Positions 22,084 to 33,931 are shown, numbered from the stretch's first letter. The stretch: 64,000 bases of DNA from Euryarchaeota archaeon UBA557 (GCA_002503285.1 DARI01000013.1:1-64000); one strand, 5' to 3'. Notes: a model not told the origin generated them from the sequence alone. Numbers and translations are program-made.

Positions 22084-22416
22084 GTGACGAATCGTGACGA
22101 CTTGACCGTGAGGAGAAATTCTCAACAAAGAAGAATCAGGATGATGATGAATGCTGTTAAATCTGAAGAAAGAGCGAAACTAAAAGGCGGCCCTGAAGCT
22201 GTAGCATGGGTAAAAGAAGAATTATGCATTGGTTGTGATCAATGCACAATTGTATGTGATGATGATGCAATAGAAATATATCATACTCCTTTAAAAAGCC
22301 CAATAATGAACGTAGATAATAATAAAAAAGCAAAGGTCTTGAGAGATCCCTGTACAGGTTGTAAGTTATGTGTGTTGGCTTGTCCAACTGATGCGATAGT
22401 AATGATAGATAGGTGA
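22084..22416 (+). CDS. 2[4Fe-4S] ferredoxin-type protein
   Basis: 110 residues with two cluster motifs near the C-terminus: CIGCDQCTIVCDDDA and CTGCKLCVLACPTDA. The first lacks the usual proline after its last cysteine. The basic N-terminal half (TVRRNSQQRRIRM, then VKSEERAKLK) is longer than in a minimal ferredoxin and could bind a partner. The start is taken as GTG 22084 because AAGGAG lies eight bases upstream; TTG 22039 and ATG 22141 are in frame. It follows the cytochrome b-HdrD gene on the same strand, separated by one opposing gene, so it may feed electrons to or from that module. Confidence 0.8.
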   Translation: MTNRDDLTVRRNSQQRRIRMMMNAVKSEERAKLKGGPEAVAWVKEELCIGCDQCTIVCDDDAIEIYHTPLKSPIMNVDNNKKAKVLRDPCTGCKLCVLACPTDAIVMIDR

Positions 22417-22420
22417 AATT

Positions 22421-22714
22421 ATGAGTGAAAAAGATCCATTGAGATTTGGAGCAGAATTTGGTCCAAAGGGCATAAATAACCCTAGCGGTGTTTCATTATC
22501 AACATTTAAGACATTAGTATGGGTATCAAATCTTGGCGGATTAATATTATTTGCGATAGGATTAGAGTTAATGGTAGTTCAACAATTATTTGGAATTGGA
22601 TTATTATGCCTAATTGCAGGCGTGATCATAGCATTATTTCCATCAAATTATGAAATTACAGGAATGGAGGAGTTATCTGATTCCATTAAATTGAATACTC
22701 AAGGTGAGGAGTAA
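22421..22714 (+). CDS. Two-TM membrane protein
   Basis: 97 residues with two adjacent hydrophobic segments (LVWVSNLGGLILFAIGLELMV and LFGIGLLCLIAGVIIALF) and short polar ends. The family is not recognised. It starts four bases after the ferredoxin stop and is probably translated with it. Its 3' end carries GGTGAGGAG, which serves as the ribosome site of the next gene. Confidence 0.65.
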   Translation: MSEKDPLRFGAEFGPKGINNPSGVSLSTFKTLVWVSNLGGLILFAIGLELMVVQQLFGIGLLCLIAGVIIALFPSNYEITGMEELSDSIKLNTQGEE

Positions 22715-22721
22715 ATTAAAC

Positions 22722-23213
22722 ATGCCTGAACATGGAGTTAGAAACATAGAAACACCAATTGGTAACTTGTCAATACATGCAACTAATGATGGAATTTGTA
22801 AAGTATCATCTGAATACAAAATTGAAAATAATAAAATTGGAATATATCATTTAGATCAGGCAGAAAAGTGGTTTAGTGGATATTTTAAAAAAAAAATATT
22901 TGATTTTCCAAAATTTGATTTTTCAAACTTATCGAACTTTGGATTAGTAGTTACAAGTACACTTCTTGAAAACGTTGAATTTGGAAATACTTCTTCATAT
23001 TCGGAATTGTCATTGACCGCAAATAAACCAGGTTCAAGCAGAGCAGTCGGGACAATAATGAAGAATAATTCATTGCCAATCATCATTCCTTGCCATAGAA
23101 TAATAAAAAAAAATAATCACATTGGAAATTATAATTTTAATAAAGGGATAGATACAAAAGGCTGGCTATTGATGCATGAAGGATTAAAAATCCGGGATAG
23201 TCATGTAATTTAA
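22722..23213 (+). CDS. ogt: Methylated-DNA-protein cysteine methyltransferase
   Basis: Suicide repair protein that removes O6-methyl groups from guanine onto a cysteine. The active-site motif PCHRI is present with C124, preceded by the helix-turn-helix part with SSRAVGTIMKNN (the arginine-finger region) and followed by the GWLLMHEG end. At 163 residues it has normal length, though the N-terminal domain is reduced. ATG 22722 is used, with GAGGAG ten bases upstream inside the end of the previous gene; GTG 22704 is in frame. It converges with asnB. Confidence 0.88.
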   Translation: MPEHGVRNIETPIGNLSIHATNDGICKVSSEYKIENNKIGIYHLDQAEKWFSGYFKKKIFDFPKFDFSNLSNFGLVVTSTLLENVEFGNTSSYSELSLTANKPGSSRAVGTIMKNNSLPIIIPCHRIIKKNNHIGNYNFNKGIDTKGWLLMHEGLKIRDSHVI

Positions 23214-23215
23214 AT

Positions 23216-25078
23216 TCAACTAGGCCATAAACTTACATCATCTAATATATCTAATGTATTTTTATTGGTTGGCGGATTGTCTCTTTGAGTTAGATGGATC
23301 GAATGAAATAATCTTAATCCAATGGCCATATCTGGCTGTTTTAATAATTGCTCAGTAAGAATTCCATAATCATGTGCCCATTCTTTAGCATGAGGCTTCA
23401 ACTCATTCATAAATGAATTAAATAATGATGGAGAGGTCGCGGTACCAGCTGGCATTTTTGGCCTATTAATAATTCGACTAGGGAGCCCAGATAGTTTTGC
23501 TGCTTCCCTTAATGCCATTTTTTCAGTAGAATCTGATATTTTCCAATCCATAGGTATTTTATGAGACTCATCTCTATGTTTTTTCCCCAGAAATGGGACG
23601 CGAACTTCCATGCCAAAGCACATACTATGTCTATCTGCTAATCGTAATTGAAAATTCGATAGTTGCCCTCTATCAATTTCAAACTGGAGTGTTTTTTGTA
23701 ATGTATCGTAATTCTCACCTAAAAAAATATTTTTATCTTTCCAAGGCATACCTGGTCCTGAATGAATTTCGGGCAATACATCATTATCGATTAAATTAAG
23801 TCTCTCCTTAATAATATTTGAATGTTTTTTGATATTCTTAAATCTCGAATATCCAGCATGTAGTTCGTCAGCACCTTGTCCACATAGTCCAACTTTGACG
23901 CTTTTTGACATATGGGAAAATAGAGGTTGCCAAAATAAGACTGATAAATCTAATTCTTCTCCATAATATGAAAATTTAGGGAGTTCTTCCCAAAAAATAT
24001 TGTCATCCATAATACTCGAATTTAATTTTAAATCATTTTCTTGAGCTACGAATTGCGCGGCAAGAAAATCAGGATTATCTTCGCTCCCGGCTATAGTCCA
24101 ACATTCAGGGGCTGCAATGCCACTATTATTTGCAATGTTTTTTGAAAGAGCGGCTATTAAACTTGAGTCTAATCCTCCAGATAAAACAATCCCTATTGGA
24201 ACATCGGACATTAATCTATCATCTACACTAGATTCTAAACTATTAAGTAATATTTTAGCATGCTTGGAAGGTGTCCAAATTTTTGAAGGAGAAATTATAT
24301 CTTTCGAATAAGTGCTTACTCCTGTCAAGACTGCCCGTCCATTTGAATCCATTGACCATGTTTCCACAGTGCCAGGTGAAACTTGGCTAACACCTTCGAA
24401 AAGAGTAGTGTTGTCCACAGTATATTCATATGATAACCTAGCGTGAAGTGATAAGATATCAGGTTTAGGAATAAAATCTGGATGCATAAAAAATGCTTTT
24501 ATTTCTGATGCGAACATTAAACTTCCATCCCGTAGAATAGTTCGAAATAATGGCTTTACGCCCATGGGATCCCTAGCGAGTATTAATTCGCGTTTGAGAG
24601 GATTCCAAATTGAAAAACCAAAAACACCATCTAATTTAGAAACCCAAATATTATGTTTACTGGCAGGGTTATTAATATCTGAGTAATTAGGCGTATGTCT
24701 AATAATATTATTTAATTTTCCAATAGGTACAGAGTTTGGTATATTCGGATTTAAATTATATTTATCATGTAATGCAAGTATTACTTCTGCATCTCCATTA
24801 GTCCTCCATGGGAAATTTGAAATCTCTGATTTAATGTTTTTATAATTATAAATTTCACCATTTTGGACTAGAACAGATGAATTATCGGATAATATTGGTT
24901 GTTTCGACCCAGATAAATCAATTATGGATAATCTAGAATGGCTCAGTGCAACCGACCCTCCATCTATATGTTCAGAAAAGGAGCTTATCCCATCTGGACC
25001 TCTATGAGAAATACAGGATGCCATAGCTGCAGTGATTGATGAATCAGCATTACCAAAAAGACCAGATATTCCACACAT
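23216..25078 (-). CDS. asnB: Asparagine synthetase, glutamine-hydrolysing
   Basis: Converts aspartate to asparagine with ATP and glutamine. The N-terminus MCGISGLFG exposes Cys2, the glutaminase nucleophile, and SHRGPDG and NGEIYNY complete that domain. The synthetase domain has the PP-loop SGGLDSS near residue 299, and later CGQGADELHAGYSRF and the C-terminal EVRVPFLGKKH and KMALREAAK. The 620-residue length is normal for AsnB. It stands alone between convergent MGMT and a small membrane ORF. Confidence 0.93.
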   Translation of the reverse strand: MCGISGLFGNADSSITAAMASCISHRGPDGISSFSEHIDGGSVALSHSRLSIIDLSGSKQPILSDNSSVLVQNGEIYNYKNIKSEISNFPWRTNGDAEVILALHDKYNLNPNIPNSVPIGKLNNIIRHTPNYSDINNPASKHNIWVSKLDGVFGFSIWNPLKRELILARDPMGVKPLFRTILRDGSLMFASEIKAFFMHPDFIPKPDILSLHARLSYEYTVDNTTLFEGVSQVSPGTVETWSMDSNGRAVLTGVSTYSKDIISPSKIWTPSKHAKILLNSLESSVDDRLMSDVPIGIVLSGGLDSSLIAALSKNIANNSGIAAPECWTIAGSEDNPDFLAAQFVAQENDLKLNSSIMDDNIFWEELPKFSYYGEELDLSVLFWQPLFSHMSKSVKVGLCGQGADELHAGYSRFKNIKKHSNIIKERLNLIDNDVLPEIHSGPGMPWKDKNIFLGENYDTLQKTLQFEIDRGQLSNFQLRLADRHSMCFGMEVRVPFLGKKHRDESHKIPMDWKISDSTEKMALREAAKLSGLPSRIINRPKMPAGTATSPSLFNSFMNELKPHAKEWAHDYGILTEQLLKQPDMAIGLRLFHSIHLTQRDNPPTNKNTLDILDDVSLWPS

Positions 25079-25158
25079 AGTAAATTACCATCCTTAATTT
25101 ATTCATAATTACATTCAAATAATAGTCATACCGAACTTTGAAAATAGGAATATATTAA

Positions 25159-25263
25159 TCAGAAGAATCTGATTAATATTAACAGAGAAGCAGCAGATGC
25201 TATTGCCCAAATAAACATATATGCATTTTGTGATAATTCCGAGTCGTCTTCTTTAGGAGCCAT
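25159..25263 (-). CDS. 34-residue single-TM microprotein
   Basis: An ATG at 25263 opens a 34-codon frame ending in TGA at 25159. The product has an acidic, polar head (MAPKEDDSELSQNA) and one hydrophobic helix (MFIWAIASAASLLILI) with an RFF end. Head-then-tail-anchor layout recalls the small Sec61-beta/SecG group, but it is shorter and no signature is seen. The last codons lie in the inverted repeat AATCAG...CTGATT (25157-25174), which could act as a terminator hairpin. It fills most of an otherwise empty 235-base gap. Confidence 0.4.
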   Translation of the reverse strand: MAPKEDDSELSQNAYMFIWAIASAASLLILIRFF

Positions 25264-25313
25264 GTTATATTCATTGGAACGCAAATTGTCATGTAAAGAT
25301 GACGGATAGATAA

Positions 25314-25934
25314 TTAAACAAACGGCAAAAGAATTACCATAGCAACAAGAGGGAATAATATCATTGTAGCATTATCGTCTATATATTTTACTTGAGGTAT
25401 TTCACCAAGAACTGTCAAAGGTGCAAGAAATATTGAAAGAATTATGGGGGTTTGTAGAAAATAACTACAACTAAACCAAATAAAGTATGAACATATGAGT
25501 CCAATAACTATCGCCATCTTAATATCTTTCATTTGCCTTTTAATTTCTCCCATTAATGGATCTACAAATGTTAATCCAAATATAATCGGAATTCCATATA
25601 ATCCTGATTTAATTCCTCCAGTATCTCCACTTGGAGTAATTAGAAATACTAAAGAAACTGATAATGCTCCCCACGCTAAAGCCGACATTTGACTAGATTC
25701 ATATTCCCTTTGACCTATGACGACTATTCCAAATTTTAATCTTATTATTTCAAGAATTAATATAGAGATGCAAATTATGCTAACTAATTGATCGATGTTT
25801 AAGTTCAAATTAGATGCAATATTTTCGCCCATAGTGTAGTAAATAATAGGTATTATGAACATAGAAATATGAGTTAATCGCCTAAATGTATGCCCGCCGA
25901 AACCACCAATTGAGTGTTCAACATGATCAACCAT
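25314..25934 (-). CDS. Dolichol kinase / CDP-alcohol cytidylyltransferase-like membrane protein
   Basis: 206 residues, about seven membrane spans. Family traits of the SEC59/dolichol kinase group (COG0170) are an N-terminal R(R)LTHISMFIIP, an EIIRLKFG motif, FVDPLMGEIKR and the YIDDNATMILFPL end, equivalent to the DDNxTIPL end of that group. The likely role is activation of a polyprenol or lipid head group on the cytoplasmic face; the substrate cannot be told from sequence. It stands alone on the minus strand, with no obvious operon partner. Confidence 0.65.
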   Translation of the reverse strand: MVDHVEHSIGGFGGHTFRRLTHISMFIIPIIYYTMGENIASNLNLNIDQLVSIICISILILEIIRLKFGIVVIGQREYESSQMSALAWGALSVSLVFLITPSGDTGGIKSGLYGIPIIFGLTFVDPLMGEIKRQMKDIKMAIVIGLICSYFIWFSCSYFLQTPIILSIFLAPLTVLGEIPQVKYIDDNATMILFPLVAMVILLPFV

Positions 25935-25975
25935 AATATCCGTATTTGATGAATTATTAATCTAAAATCCCTCCA

Positions 25976-26854
25976 CTAATGTCCTAACTTGCATATTAAA
26001 TCAACTGCCTGTTCAATTGTCATTATTCCCTCATCTAATTCTATCAGAATATCATTTAAAGAAGGGTGAGAAAGTAGTCGGGAATCCCAGGCTGAGAGAA
26101 GTCTTTCTTTAGTTCTTAGAATATTATTGGCAACAGTGTGCTGGCATGCCTCTATAGAATAAATTAATGATGAAATACCTTCGCCTGTAATAGCGGAAAC
26201 AAGATGGACATCCGTATTGGAATTTTCATTCATATCTAAGGAGTACTTAATTGAATCAAAAGTTGCATGAGAACTGGGAATATCAGATTTATTAATTGCT
26301 ACGATATCAGCTAACTCCAAAATTCCAGCTTTTTCGGCTTGAATTATATCTCCCATGTCAGGCCCTTCGACTAATAAAATCCTATCTGTGAATGCTATAA
26401 TTCTAATTTGAGATTGCCCTGAGCCCACAGTTTCAATGATTATTCTTGTCCAACCCGCTGCAGATAGTAAGTCGACCATTGGTGCTAGGGAATATGCCAA
26501 TCCACCTGGGTGATTTCTTGTAGCTATAGATCTAAAGTAAACAGATTCGGATGAGTCAATTCCCTGCATTCTCATTCTATCTCCTAGAAGGGCACCGCCT
26601 GATTTTGGAGAAGATGGGTCGACTGCTAAAATTGCAACTTTTTCCCCTTTTTTTAACCATTCAGATGTTAAAGTTCCAATAAGAGTTGATTTTCCAACCC
26701 CTGGTGGACCCGTTACACCTAGTGTCCAAGTTTTTGTTGGCGGAATATCAGGCCTAAATCCTGATTCAATTTTTGAAATTAATTTACCTAGACTTCGCCT
26801 ATCTCCGTTCAAAGTTGAATGCAATAAGGTACCCTCACTCAAATCCAACGCCAT
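25976..26854 (-). CDS. meaB: MeaB/ArgK-type GTPase, methylmalonyl-CoA mutase chaperone
   Basis: A G3E-family GTPase that guards and reloads adenosylcobalamin in methylmalonyl-CoA mutase. Walker A GVTGPPGVGKSTL (about 45-57), AVDPSSPKSGGALLGDRMRM, RSIATRNHPGGL, the switch segment ETVGSGQSQI (DTVGVGQSE in most relatives) and NKSD for guanine recognition are all present. At 292 residues it is slightly shorter than usual, with a reduced C-terminal dimerisation arm. It overlaps the B12-binding subunit gene by 16 bases, so the two are surely co-translated. Confidence 0.92.
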   Translation of the reverse strand: MALDLSEGTLLHSTLNGDRRSLGKLISKIESGFRPDIPPTKTWTLGVTGPPGVGKSTLIGTLTSEWLKKGEKVAILAVDPSSPKSGGALLGDRMRMQGIDSSESVYFRSIATRNHPGGLAYSLAPMVDLLSAAGWTRIIIETVGSGQSQIRIIAFTDRILLVEGPDMGDIIQAEKAGILELADIVAINKSDIPSSHATFDSIKYSLDMNENSNTDVHLVSAITGEGISSLIYSIEACQHTVANNILRTKERLLSAWDSRLLSHPSLNDILIELDEGIMTIEQAVDLICKLGH

Positions 26855-27285
26855 CCTTTGTCTTCTCCAACACCAACAGGTAAAGCATTATTTTTTCGAT
26901 TATCAACCTCAGATAAAAAATCTGTGATGACGTGCGAGTATGTTCCTGGGCCAAAAATAGCCCTAACTCCTGAATTAAATAAATTATTATGATCTTTCTC
27001 TGGAATTATTCCTCCTGCGAATACCACTATATTATTCATGCCCGAATCTTTTAATTTTTGACATATTTTTGGGATGAGCACTTGATGTGCACCGGACAAT
27101 GAAGATAGTCCTAGTGCGTCAGCGTCTTCATCCATAACGATCCTATTAATCTCATCAGGTGTTTTCCGGATTCCGGTATAAATTACTTCGTGACCCGCAT
27201 CTCTCAATATTCGAGTTATCACCTTGGCACCCCTATCATGCCCATCGAGACCAGGTTTAGCAATCACTATTCGCATACCCTTCAT
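26839..27285 (-). CDS. mcmA2: Methylmalonyl-CoA mutase, B12-binding small subunit
   Basis: 148-residue cobalamin-binding domain. The DxHxxG motif supplying the lower axial histidine reads GLDGHDRGAKVI, followed by GxDG-fold elements (SSLSGAHQVLIPKI and VFAGGIIPEKD). With the catalytic large subunit it isomerises (R)-methylmalonyl-CoA to succinyl-CoA; that subunit is not in the window. ATG 27285 and ATG 27276 are both possible starts. It is divergent from the carboxyltransferase gene, 105 bases apart, with AT-rich promoter-like sequence (27300-27345) between. Confidence 0.92.
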   Translation of the reverse strand: MKGMRIVIAKPGLDGHDRGAKVITRILRDAGHEVIYTGIRKTPDEINRIVMDEDADALGLSSLSGAHQVLIPKICQKLKDSGMNNIVVFAGGIIPEKDHNNLFNSGVRAIFGPGTYSHVITDFLSEVDNRKNNALPVGVGEDKGWRWI

Positions 27286-27390
27286 TAGGGCCGATGGTAT
27301 CGCATATTTTCAAATAACCCCAAGAGATTACATTTTATTGCATCCTATACGGAATGCTCAAGGGCGTCCTTACTCAATCAGAAGTCAGAG

Positions 27391-28944
27391 ATGAGCGACA
27401 AGGAGGACAAGGCCGTTGATTTGCGGCTCAGAAAGACACGTTCCAAATCAGGAGGCGGTAATGCTAGAATTGCATCACAACATGCAAAAGGTAAGATGAC
27501 AGCACGAGAAAGAATAGATGTTTTATTCGATGAAGATAGTTTTATGGAAATAGATTCTCTAGTCGAGCATAGGTGCCAAGACTTCGGAATGGAACGAAAT
27601 ATTATCCCTGGGGATGGAGTAATATGTGGACATGGGACCATAGATGGGAAACTTGTATACTGCTTTGCCCAAGACTTCACAGTATATGGTGGATCACTGG
27701 GTGAAATGCATGGATTAAAAATATGTAAAATATTAGATATGGCAATTAAAAGTGGTTCTCCTATAATTGGTTTAAATGATAGTGGAGGGGCTAGAATACA
27801 AGAAGGAGTAACAAGTTTAGGTTCATATGCTGAAATATTTTTTCGAAATGTAAGGGCAAGTGGAGTCATTCCCCAGATATCAGTGATTATGGGGCCATGT
27901 GCAGGAGGAGCAGTATATTCTCCAGCAATTACTGACTTTGTAATTATGGTAGATAAGACTTCACATATGTTTATAACAGGACCGGAGGTAATTAAAACTG
28001 TAACAAATGAATCAGTTACATTTGAAGAATTAGGTGGTGCTGGAACTCATGGTTCAAAATCAGGTGTAACTCATTTTACTGCTGCAGATGATAAAGAAGC
28101 ATTAGAAATAACAAAAGAATTAATTAATTTTTTACCTGCTAATAATTTAGATAAGGTCCCAACTAAGGAAACCAACGATTCATTTGATAGAGAATGTTTG
28201 GCATTAGATACAATAATACCAACAGACTCAAATCAGCCATACGATATGACCGATGTGATATACGAAATTTTAGATAACGGAGGGTTTTTAGAAATTCAGG
28301 CAGATTTTGCTCCAAACATAGTAATTGGTTTTGGTAGGTTAGGAGGGCATACTATAGGGATTGTTGCAAATCAACCGAAATTTTTAGCAGGGTGTTTGGA
28401 CATTAATGCATCAATAAAAGCAGCACGTTTTATACGATTTTGTGATTCGTTTAATATATCATTAGTTACTTTAGTTGATGTACCTGGATTCTTACCTGGT
28501 GCTACACAAGAGTGGGGAGGAATAATCAGACATGGTGCCAAACTATTGTATGCATATGCCGAGGCAACGGTACCGAAGCTTACTGTGATAACTAGAAAAG
28601 CATACGGAGGTGCTTATGATGTAATGTCCTCAAAACATATTCGTGGAGATTATAACATAGCATGGCCAACAGCAGAGTTGGCAGTCATGGGAGCAAGCGG
28701 CGCAGTACAAATTATCCACAAAAGAAGAATAAATGCCGCAATTAATCCCAATGAAGAACGTGAAAGACTAGTTGAGGATTATAATGAGAAATTTGCTAAT
28801 CCATATAGGGCTGCTGCACTAGGATATATAGATGATGTAATTAAACCAAGAAATACCAGAAAGGTACTAATTAGGTCGTTAGGCGCATTATTAGAAAAAG
28901 AAGAAATTAGGCCTTCTAGAAAACATGGAAATATCCCATTATGA
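27391..28944 (+). CDS. pccB: Propionyl-/acetyl-CoA carboxylase, carboxyltransferase subunit
   Basis: 517 residues, the normal size for the fused alpha/beta carboxyltransferase of acyl-CoA carboxylases. It moves carboxylate from carboxybiotin to propionyl- or acetyl-CoA. Both crotonase-like halves are present: [22 protein letters not shown] and [12 protein letters not shown] in the first, and [27 protein letters not shown] and [12 protein letters not shown] in the second. Opposite lie the B12 mutase subunit and MeaB, so propionyl-CoA is the likely substrate. The biotin carboxylase subunit is not in the window. Confidence 0.93.
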   Translation: MSDKEDKAVDLRLRKTRSKSGGGNARIASQHAKGKMTARERIDVLFDEDSFMEIDSLVEHRCQDFGMERNIIPGDGVICGHGTIDGKLVYCFAQDFTVYGGSLGEMHGLKICKILDMAIKSGSPIIGLNDSGGARIQEGVTSLGSYAEIFFRNVRASGVIPQISVIMGPCAGGAVYSPAITDFVIMVDKTSHMFITGPEVIKTVTNESVTFEELGGAGTHGSKSGVTHFTAADDKEALEITKELINFLPANNLDKVPTKETNDSFDRECLALDTIIPTDSNQPYDMTDVIYEILDNGGFLEIQADFAPNIVIGFGRLGGHTIGIVANQPKFLAGCLDINASIKAARFIRFCDSFNISLVTLVDVPGFLPGATQEWGGIIRHGAKLLYAYAEATVPKLTVITRKAYGGAYDVMSSKHIRGDYNIAWPTAELAVMGASGAVQIIHKRRINAAINPNEERERLVEDYNEKFANPYRAAALGYIDDVIKPRNTRKVLIRSLGALLEKEEIRPSRKHGNIPL

Positions 28945-28953
28945 GGTTTTACT

Positions 28954-29148
28954 ATGAGGAATGAAATTGATTTGAAGTTAATGGTTGCCGCGTTATCGGC
29001 AGTATTATTTTACGAAAATGAAGGAGATATATTAATGATATCCAAAGCAAGAGAGAAGGGGAGTAATTGGATCCAAGATCAACGGAATTCCGGGCATGGT
29101 AAAAATGGATTATTACATACAAATAATAAGAGAAGTTTACTGAGATGA
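28954..29148 (+). CDS. Small acyl-CoA carboxylase epsilon-like subunit
   Basis: 64 residues. The pattern (I/D)LKLMVAALSAVL....W....R matches the short epsilon subunits of actinobacterial carboxylases and the PccX type of haloarchaea, which stabilise the carboxyltransferase-biotinylated subunit complex. It sits exactly where such a subunit is expected: nine bases after the carboxyltransferase gene and overlapping the biotin carrier start by four bases. Similarity is weak, as in this family generally, so the assignment rests on pattern plus position. Confidence 0.55.
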   Translation: MRNEIDLKLMVAALSAVLFYENEGDILMISKAREKGSNWIQDQRNSGHGKNGLLHTNNKRSLLR

Positions 29149-29549
29149 TTTTATTGAGTGAAAATATAAAAGTTACAATAGATGGGGAAGATTATGAGGT
29201 TGAACTTAAAAAAAATGGAAATATGTGGACTGTAACAGTAGAGGGTCGGAAATTTGAAATAACAACCAATAATCTAAAAAATAAAAAAAACAAAGTAAAG
29301 AGGAGGAAAAGAAAATTAAATTCAGATGGAGTAATCTCTTCAACGATACCAGGGAAGATCATCGTAATCAATAATAAAATTGGAGATAATGTAAAAGAAG
29401 GAGATGTATTAATTATTTTAGAAGCCATGAAGATGCAAAATGAAATAACTGCACCAATAAGCGGAAAAATTACAGAAATAAATTGCAAAACTGGAGGAAG
29501 CATAGAAGCCAATATGCCGTTAATAATTATTGACAATATTGATAAATAA
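29145..29549 (+). CDS. Biotin carboxyl carrier protein
   Basis: 134 residues. The C-terminal half is a biotinyl domain with the acceptor motif EAMKMQN (K96) and PISGKITEINCKTGGSI; the N-terminal half is short, beta-rich and then very basic (a KNKKNKVKRRKRK stretch), acting as a linker. It carries the carboxyl group between the biotin carboxylase and PccB. Biotinylation would be done by the ligase half of the fusion at 11.7 kb. In many archaea the carrier sits next to its carboxylase gene; here it ends the cluster. Confidence 0.9.
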   Translation: MILLSENIKVTIDGEDYEVELKKNGNMWTVTVEGRKFEITTNNLKNKKNKVKRRKRKLNSDGVISSTIPGKIIVINNKIGDNVKEGDVLIILEAMKMQNEITAPISGKITEINCKTGGSIEANMPLIIIDNIDK

Positions 29550-29571
29550 AGTTAAGTCAACTGGATTCTCT

Positions 29572-30234
29572 TCATATTAAGCCTAATGCATCTTCAATCC
29601 TGTTTAATTCTGGACCTGTAGATCCAGAGCCAACTAAAGCATGGGAATCACTAGACGTACATCCGGCACCTACGAATGGGGAACCAAATGTAACTGTTCC
29701 AACCATCAAAGGAACTTGTAGAGTATTCTCAATGATTTCAACCTCCAAGGGAGTAATGTCTGGATGGGCTAGAACACCGTGGTTATTTGCCACTAAAAGG
29801 CTTCCAATTGAATCTTGGTGTGCAACTGTAGTAGTCAGTGATGGAACGCCCAATACATCTGAAATCATCTCCAATCCATCATCCGGTACAGTTGGACTGA
29901 CTATAGCACCATTATTATTACATTCAATTAAATTGCCGGCAGCGTTGACGCCGCTTTGCATGACAACAACGTCACCAAAACTTGTTAATTCGTCTAATTC
30001 GTCTTGAAAGGCTATGTCTGCAACAGCAATACCATTTTTATTACCTCTGAGTAGGCTACCCAGTAATGCGGAGCCACCTATGAGAAAGGGTTGCATCTCC
30101 ATCTGAAAGGACGTCTCCAGAAGTTCAACAGATGGATTATCAAGTGATCTAGGATAAAATAAGACATCATTTACTATGCTTAAGTGAACTCCTATCTGAG
30201 AATGTCCGAATAAACCACCAGTTGAAATTCCCAT
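29572..30234 (-). CDS. eif6: Translation initiation factor 6
   Basis: 220 residues with the five-fold repeated beta-alpha unit of IF6, which binds the large subunit and blocks premature joining with the small one. Typical repeats start near each strand: GHSQIGVHLSIVNDV, GSLLRGNKNGIAVAD, NLIECNNNGAIVSP, GSLLVANNHGVLAHP and SSDSHALVGSGSTG. It lies 67 bases downstream of 5S on the same strand, so the factor that acts on the 50S subunit follows the 50S rRNA genes directly. GAGG precedes the ATG, so translation is probably led. Confidence 0.93.
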   Translation of the reverse strand: MGISTGGLFGHSQIGVHLSIVNDVLFYPRSLDNPSVELLETSFQMEMQPFLIGGSALLGSLLRGNKNGIAVADIAFQDELDELTSFGDVVVMQSGVNAAGNLIECNNNGAIVSPTVPDDGLEMISDVLGVPSLTTTVAHQDSIGSLLVANNHGVLAHPDITPLEVEIIENTLQVPLMVGTVTFGSPFVGAGCTSSDSHALVGSGSTGPELNRIEDALGLI

Positions 30235-30301
30235 ATTATATCATCCTCATTAAATATGGCTAAAGCTGATTAGTTGTAATGTTTGCGGGGAAAGAAGTAG
30301 A

Positions 30302-30423
30302 GAGGCACAACGATGAACGTTCCCGTGGGCTTTCGCACCACAGTACAAGAAACAACGCAGGAGGGCTTGACTTCCGGGTTCGATATGGGACCGGGTATTA
30401 CCCCTCCGCTATGGCCGTGCTCA
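30302..30423 (-). rRNA. 5S ribosomal RNA
   Basis: About 122 bases. The minus strand contains the conserved archaeal 5S segments CACGGCCATAGCGG, CCCGGTCCCATATCGAACCCGG and GGAAGTCAAGCCCTCC, and the loop E/helix IV part GTACTGTGGTGCG. The ends can pair (GAG-CAC with GTGCCTC). It follows 23S by about 78 bases. Ends are estimated from the terminal helix, to within a few bases. Confidence 0.92.
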
Positions 30424-30446
30424 ACTCTATCTTCGAATTTATGAAT

Positions 30447-30500
30447 TGATATGCACTGTTGGACAGAGGCCCACATAGGCCTGGATTAGTGTAGAAATTT

Positions 30501-30505
<5 letters not shown>
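30447..30505 (-). other. 3' arm of pre-23S processing stem
   Basis: Six blocks here pair in order with the 5' arm at 33373-33430: 30501-30505, 30491-30498, 30483-30487, 30472-30477, 30464-30469 and 30447-30454. They total 38 base pairs, interrupted by small bulges. It flanks the 3' end of 23S. Confidence 0.75.
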
Positions 30506-33372
<2,867 letters not shown>

Positions 33373-33377
<5 letters not shown>

Positions 33378-33430
33378 TTAGATTTCTACAATCCCACCTT
33401 ATGTGAGTCCTCTGGTGTCCAGGCATATCA
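33373..33430 (-). other. 5' arm of pre-23S processing stem
   Basis: Pairs with 30447-30505. Blocks from outside in are 33423-33430 (8 bp), 33409-33414 (6), 33400-33405 (6), 33390-33394 (5), 33382-33389 (8) and 33373-33377 (5). Three-base bulges between blocks are compatible with splicing-endonuclease processing, but a canonical bulge-helix-bulge is not clear. Confidence 0.75.
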
Positions 33431-33540
33431 ATTCTGGCATCTCAGATCGCTCCGTCTCCCCGCAGGGCGGCGCAATCTCAACCACTTACCCTGATACCTG
33501 ATAGTATCAAAGTGCACTAAAAGCAATTCGCCGACCTACC

Positions 33541-33580
33541 TGTGGTATATGAATTAACAGGATGAAAGTAATTTATTTTC
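33541..33580 (-). promoter_or_regulatory. Candidate promoter of the 23S-5S unit
   Basis: The 240 bases between the 23S 5' end and the zinc-ribbon gene contain two AT-rich TATA-like boxes on the minus strand, TTCATATACCACA (33541-33553) and GAAAATAAATTAC (33568-33580). The rest of the gap holds the processing arm and the inverted repeat GATAC...GTATC near 33500; no ORF is seen there. Which box is used cannot be told. Confidence 0.35.
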
Positions 33581-33617
33581 TTCCGATGATTACTCATTAT
33601 AACCGAGCCGAATTATG

Positions 33618-33878
33618 TCATTTAGGGGCTAATTCTATGCCAAATGGTATACTTATAGAAATAGCGTATTGCGGAGCATTATTAATCCCGAAAGGTAATG
33701 AAAATGTTTGGTTAGTATTTTCGAAAATTAATTTGGAAGATTTTTCATTTTTTTCATCAAATATTAAGGTGTTTTTTTGTAGATTATTTCCTTCCTTAGT
33801 ATCAATAATTAAACCTCCACAAAGTTGACATTGTGCTTCAATTACTCCGTCCATTCCGCACGTTCCGCAAGCTGCCAT
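33618..33878 (-). CDS. Small zinc-ribbon protein
   Basis: 86 residues. The N-terminus has two close cysteine pairs (CGTCG at residues 4-7 and CQLCGG at 17-20) that form a zinc knuckle or ribbon. The remainder is a small beta-rich domain without recognised signature. It lies upstream of the 23S unit and downstream of the transporter gene on the same strand. Function unknown; DNA, RNA or protein binding are all possible. Confidence 0.6.
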   Translation of the reverse strand: MAACGTCGMDGVIEAQCQLCGGLIIDTKEGNNLQKNTLIFDEKNEKSSKLIFENTNQTFSLPFGINNAPQYAISISIPFGIELAPK

Positions 33879-33931
33879 AATCTACGTCAGCTGTATGTGA
33901 CACTTGACTTTAACTCAATATTAAATAATAT

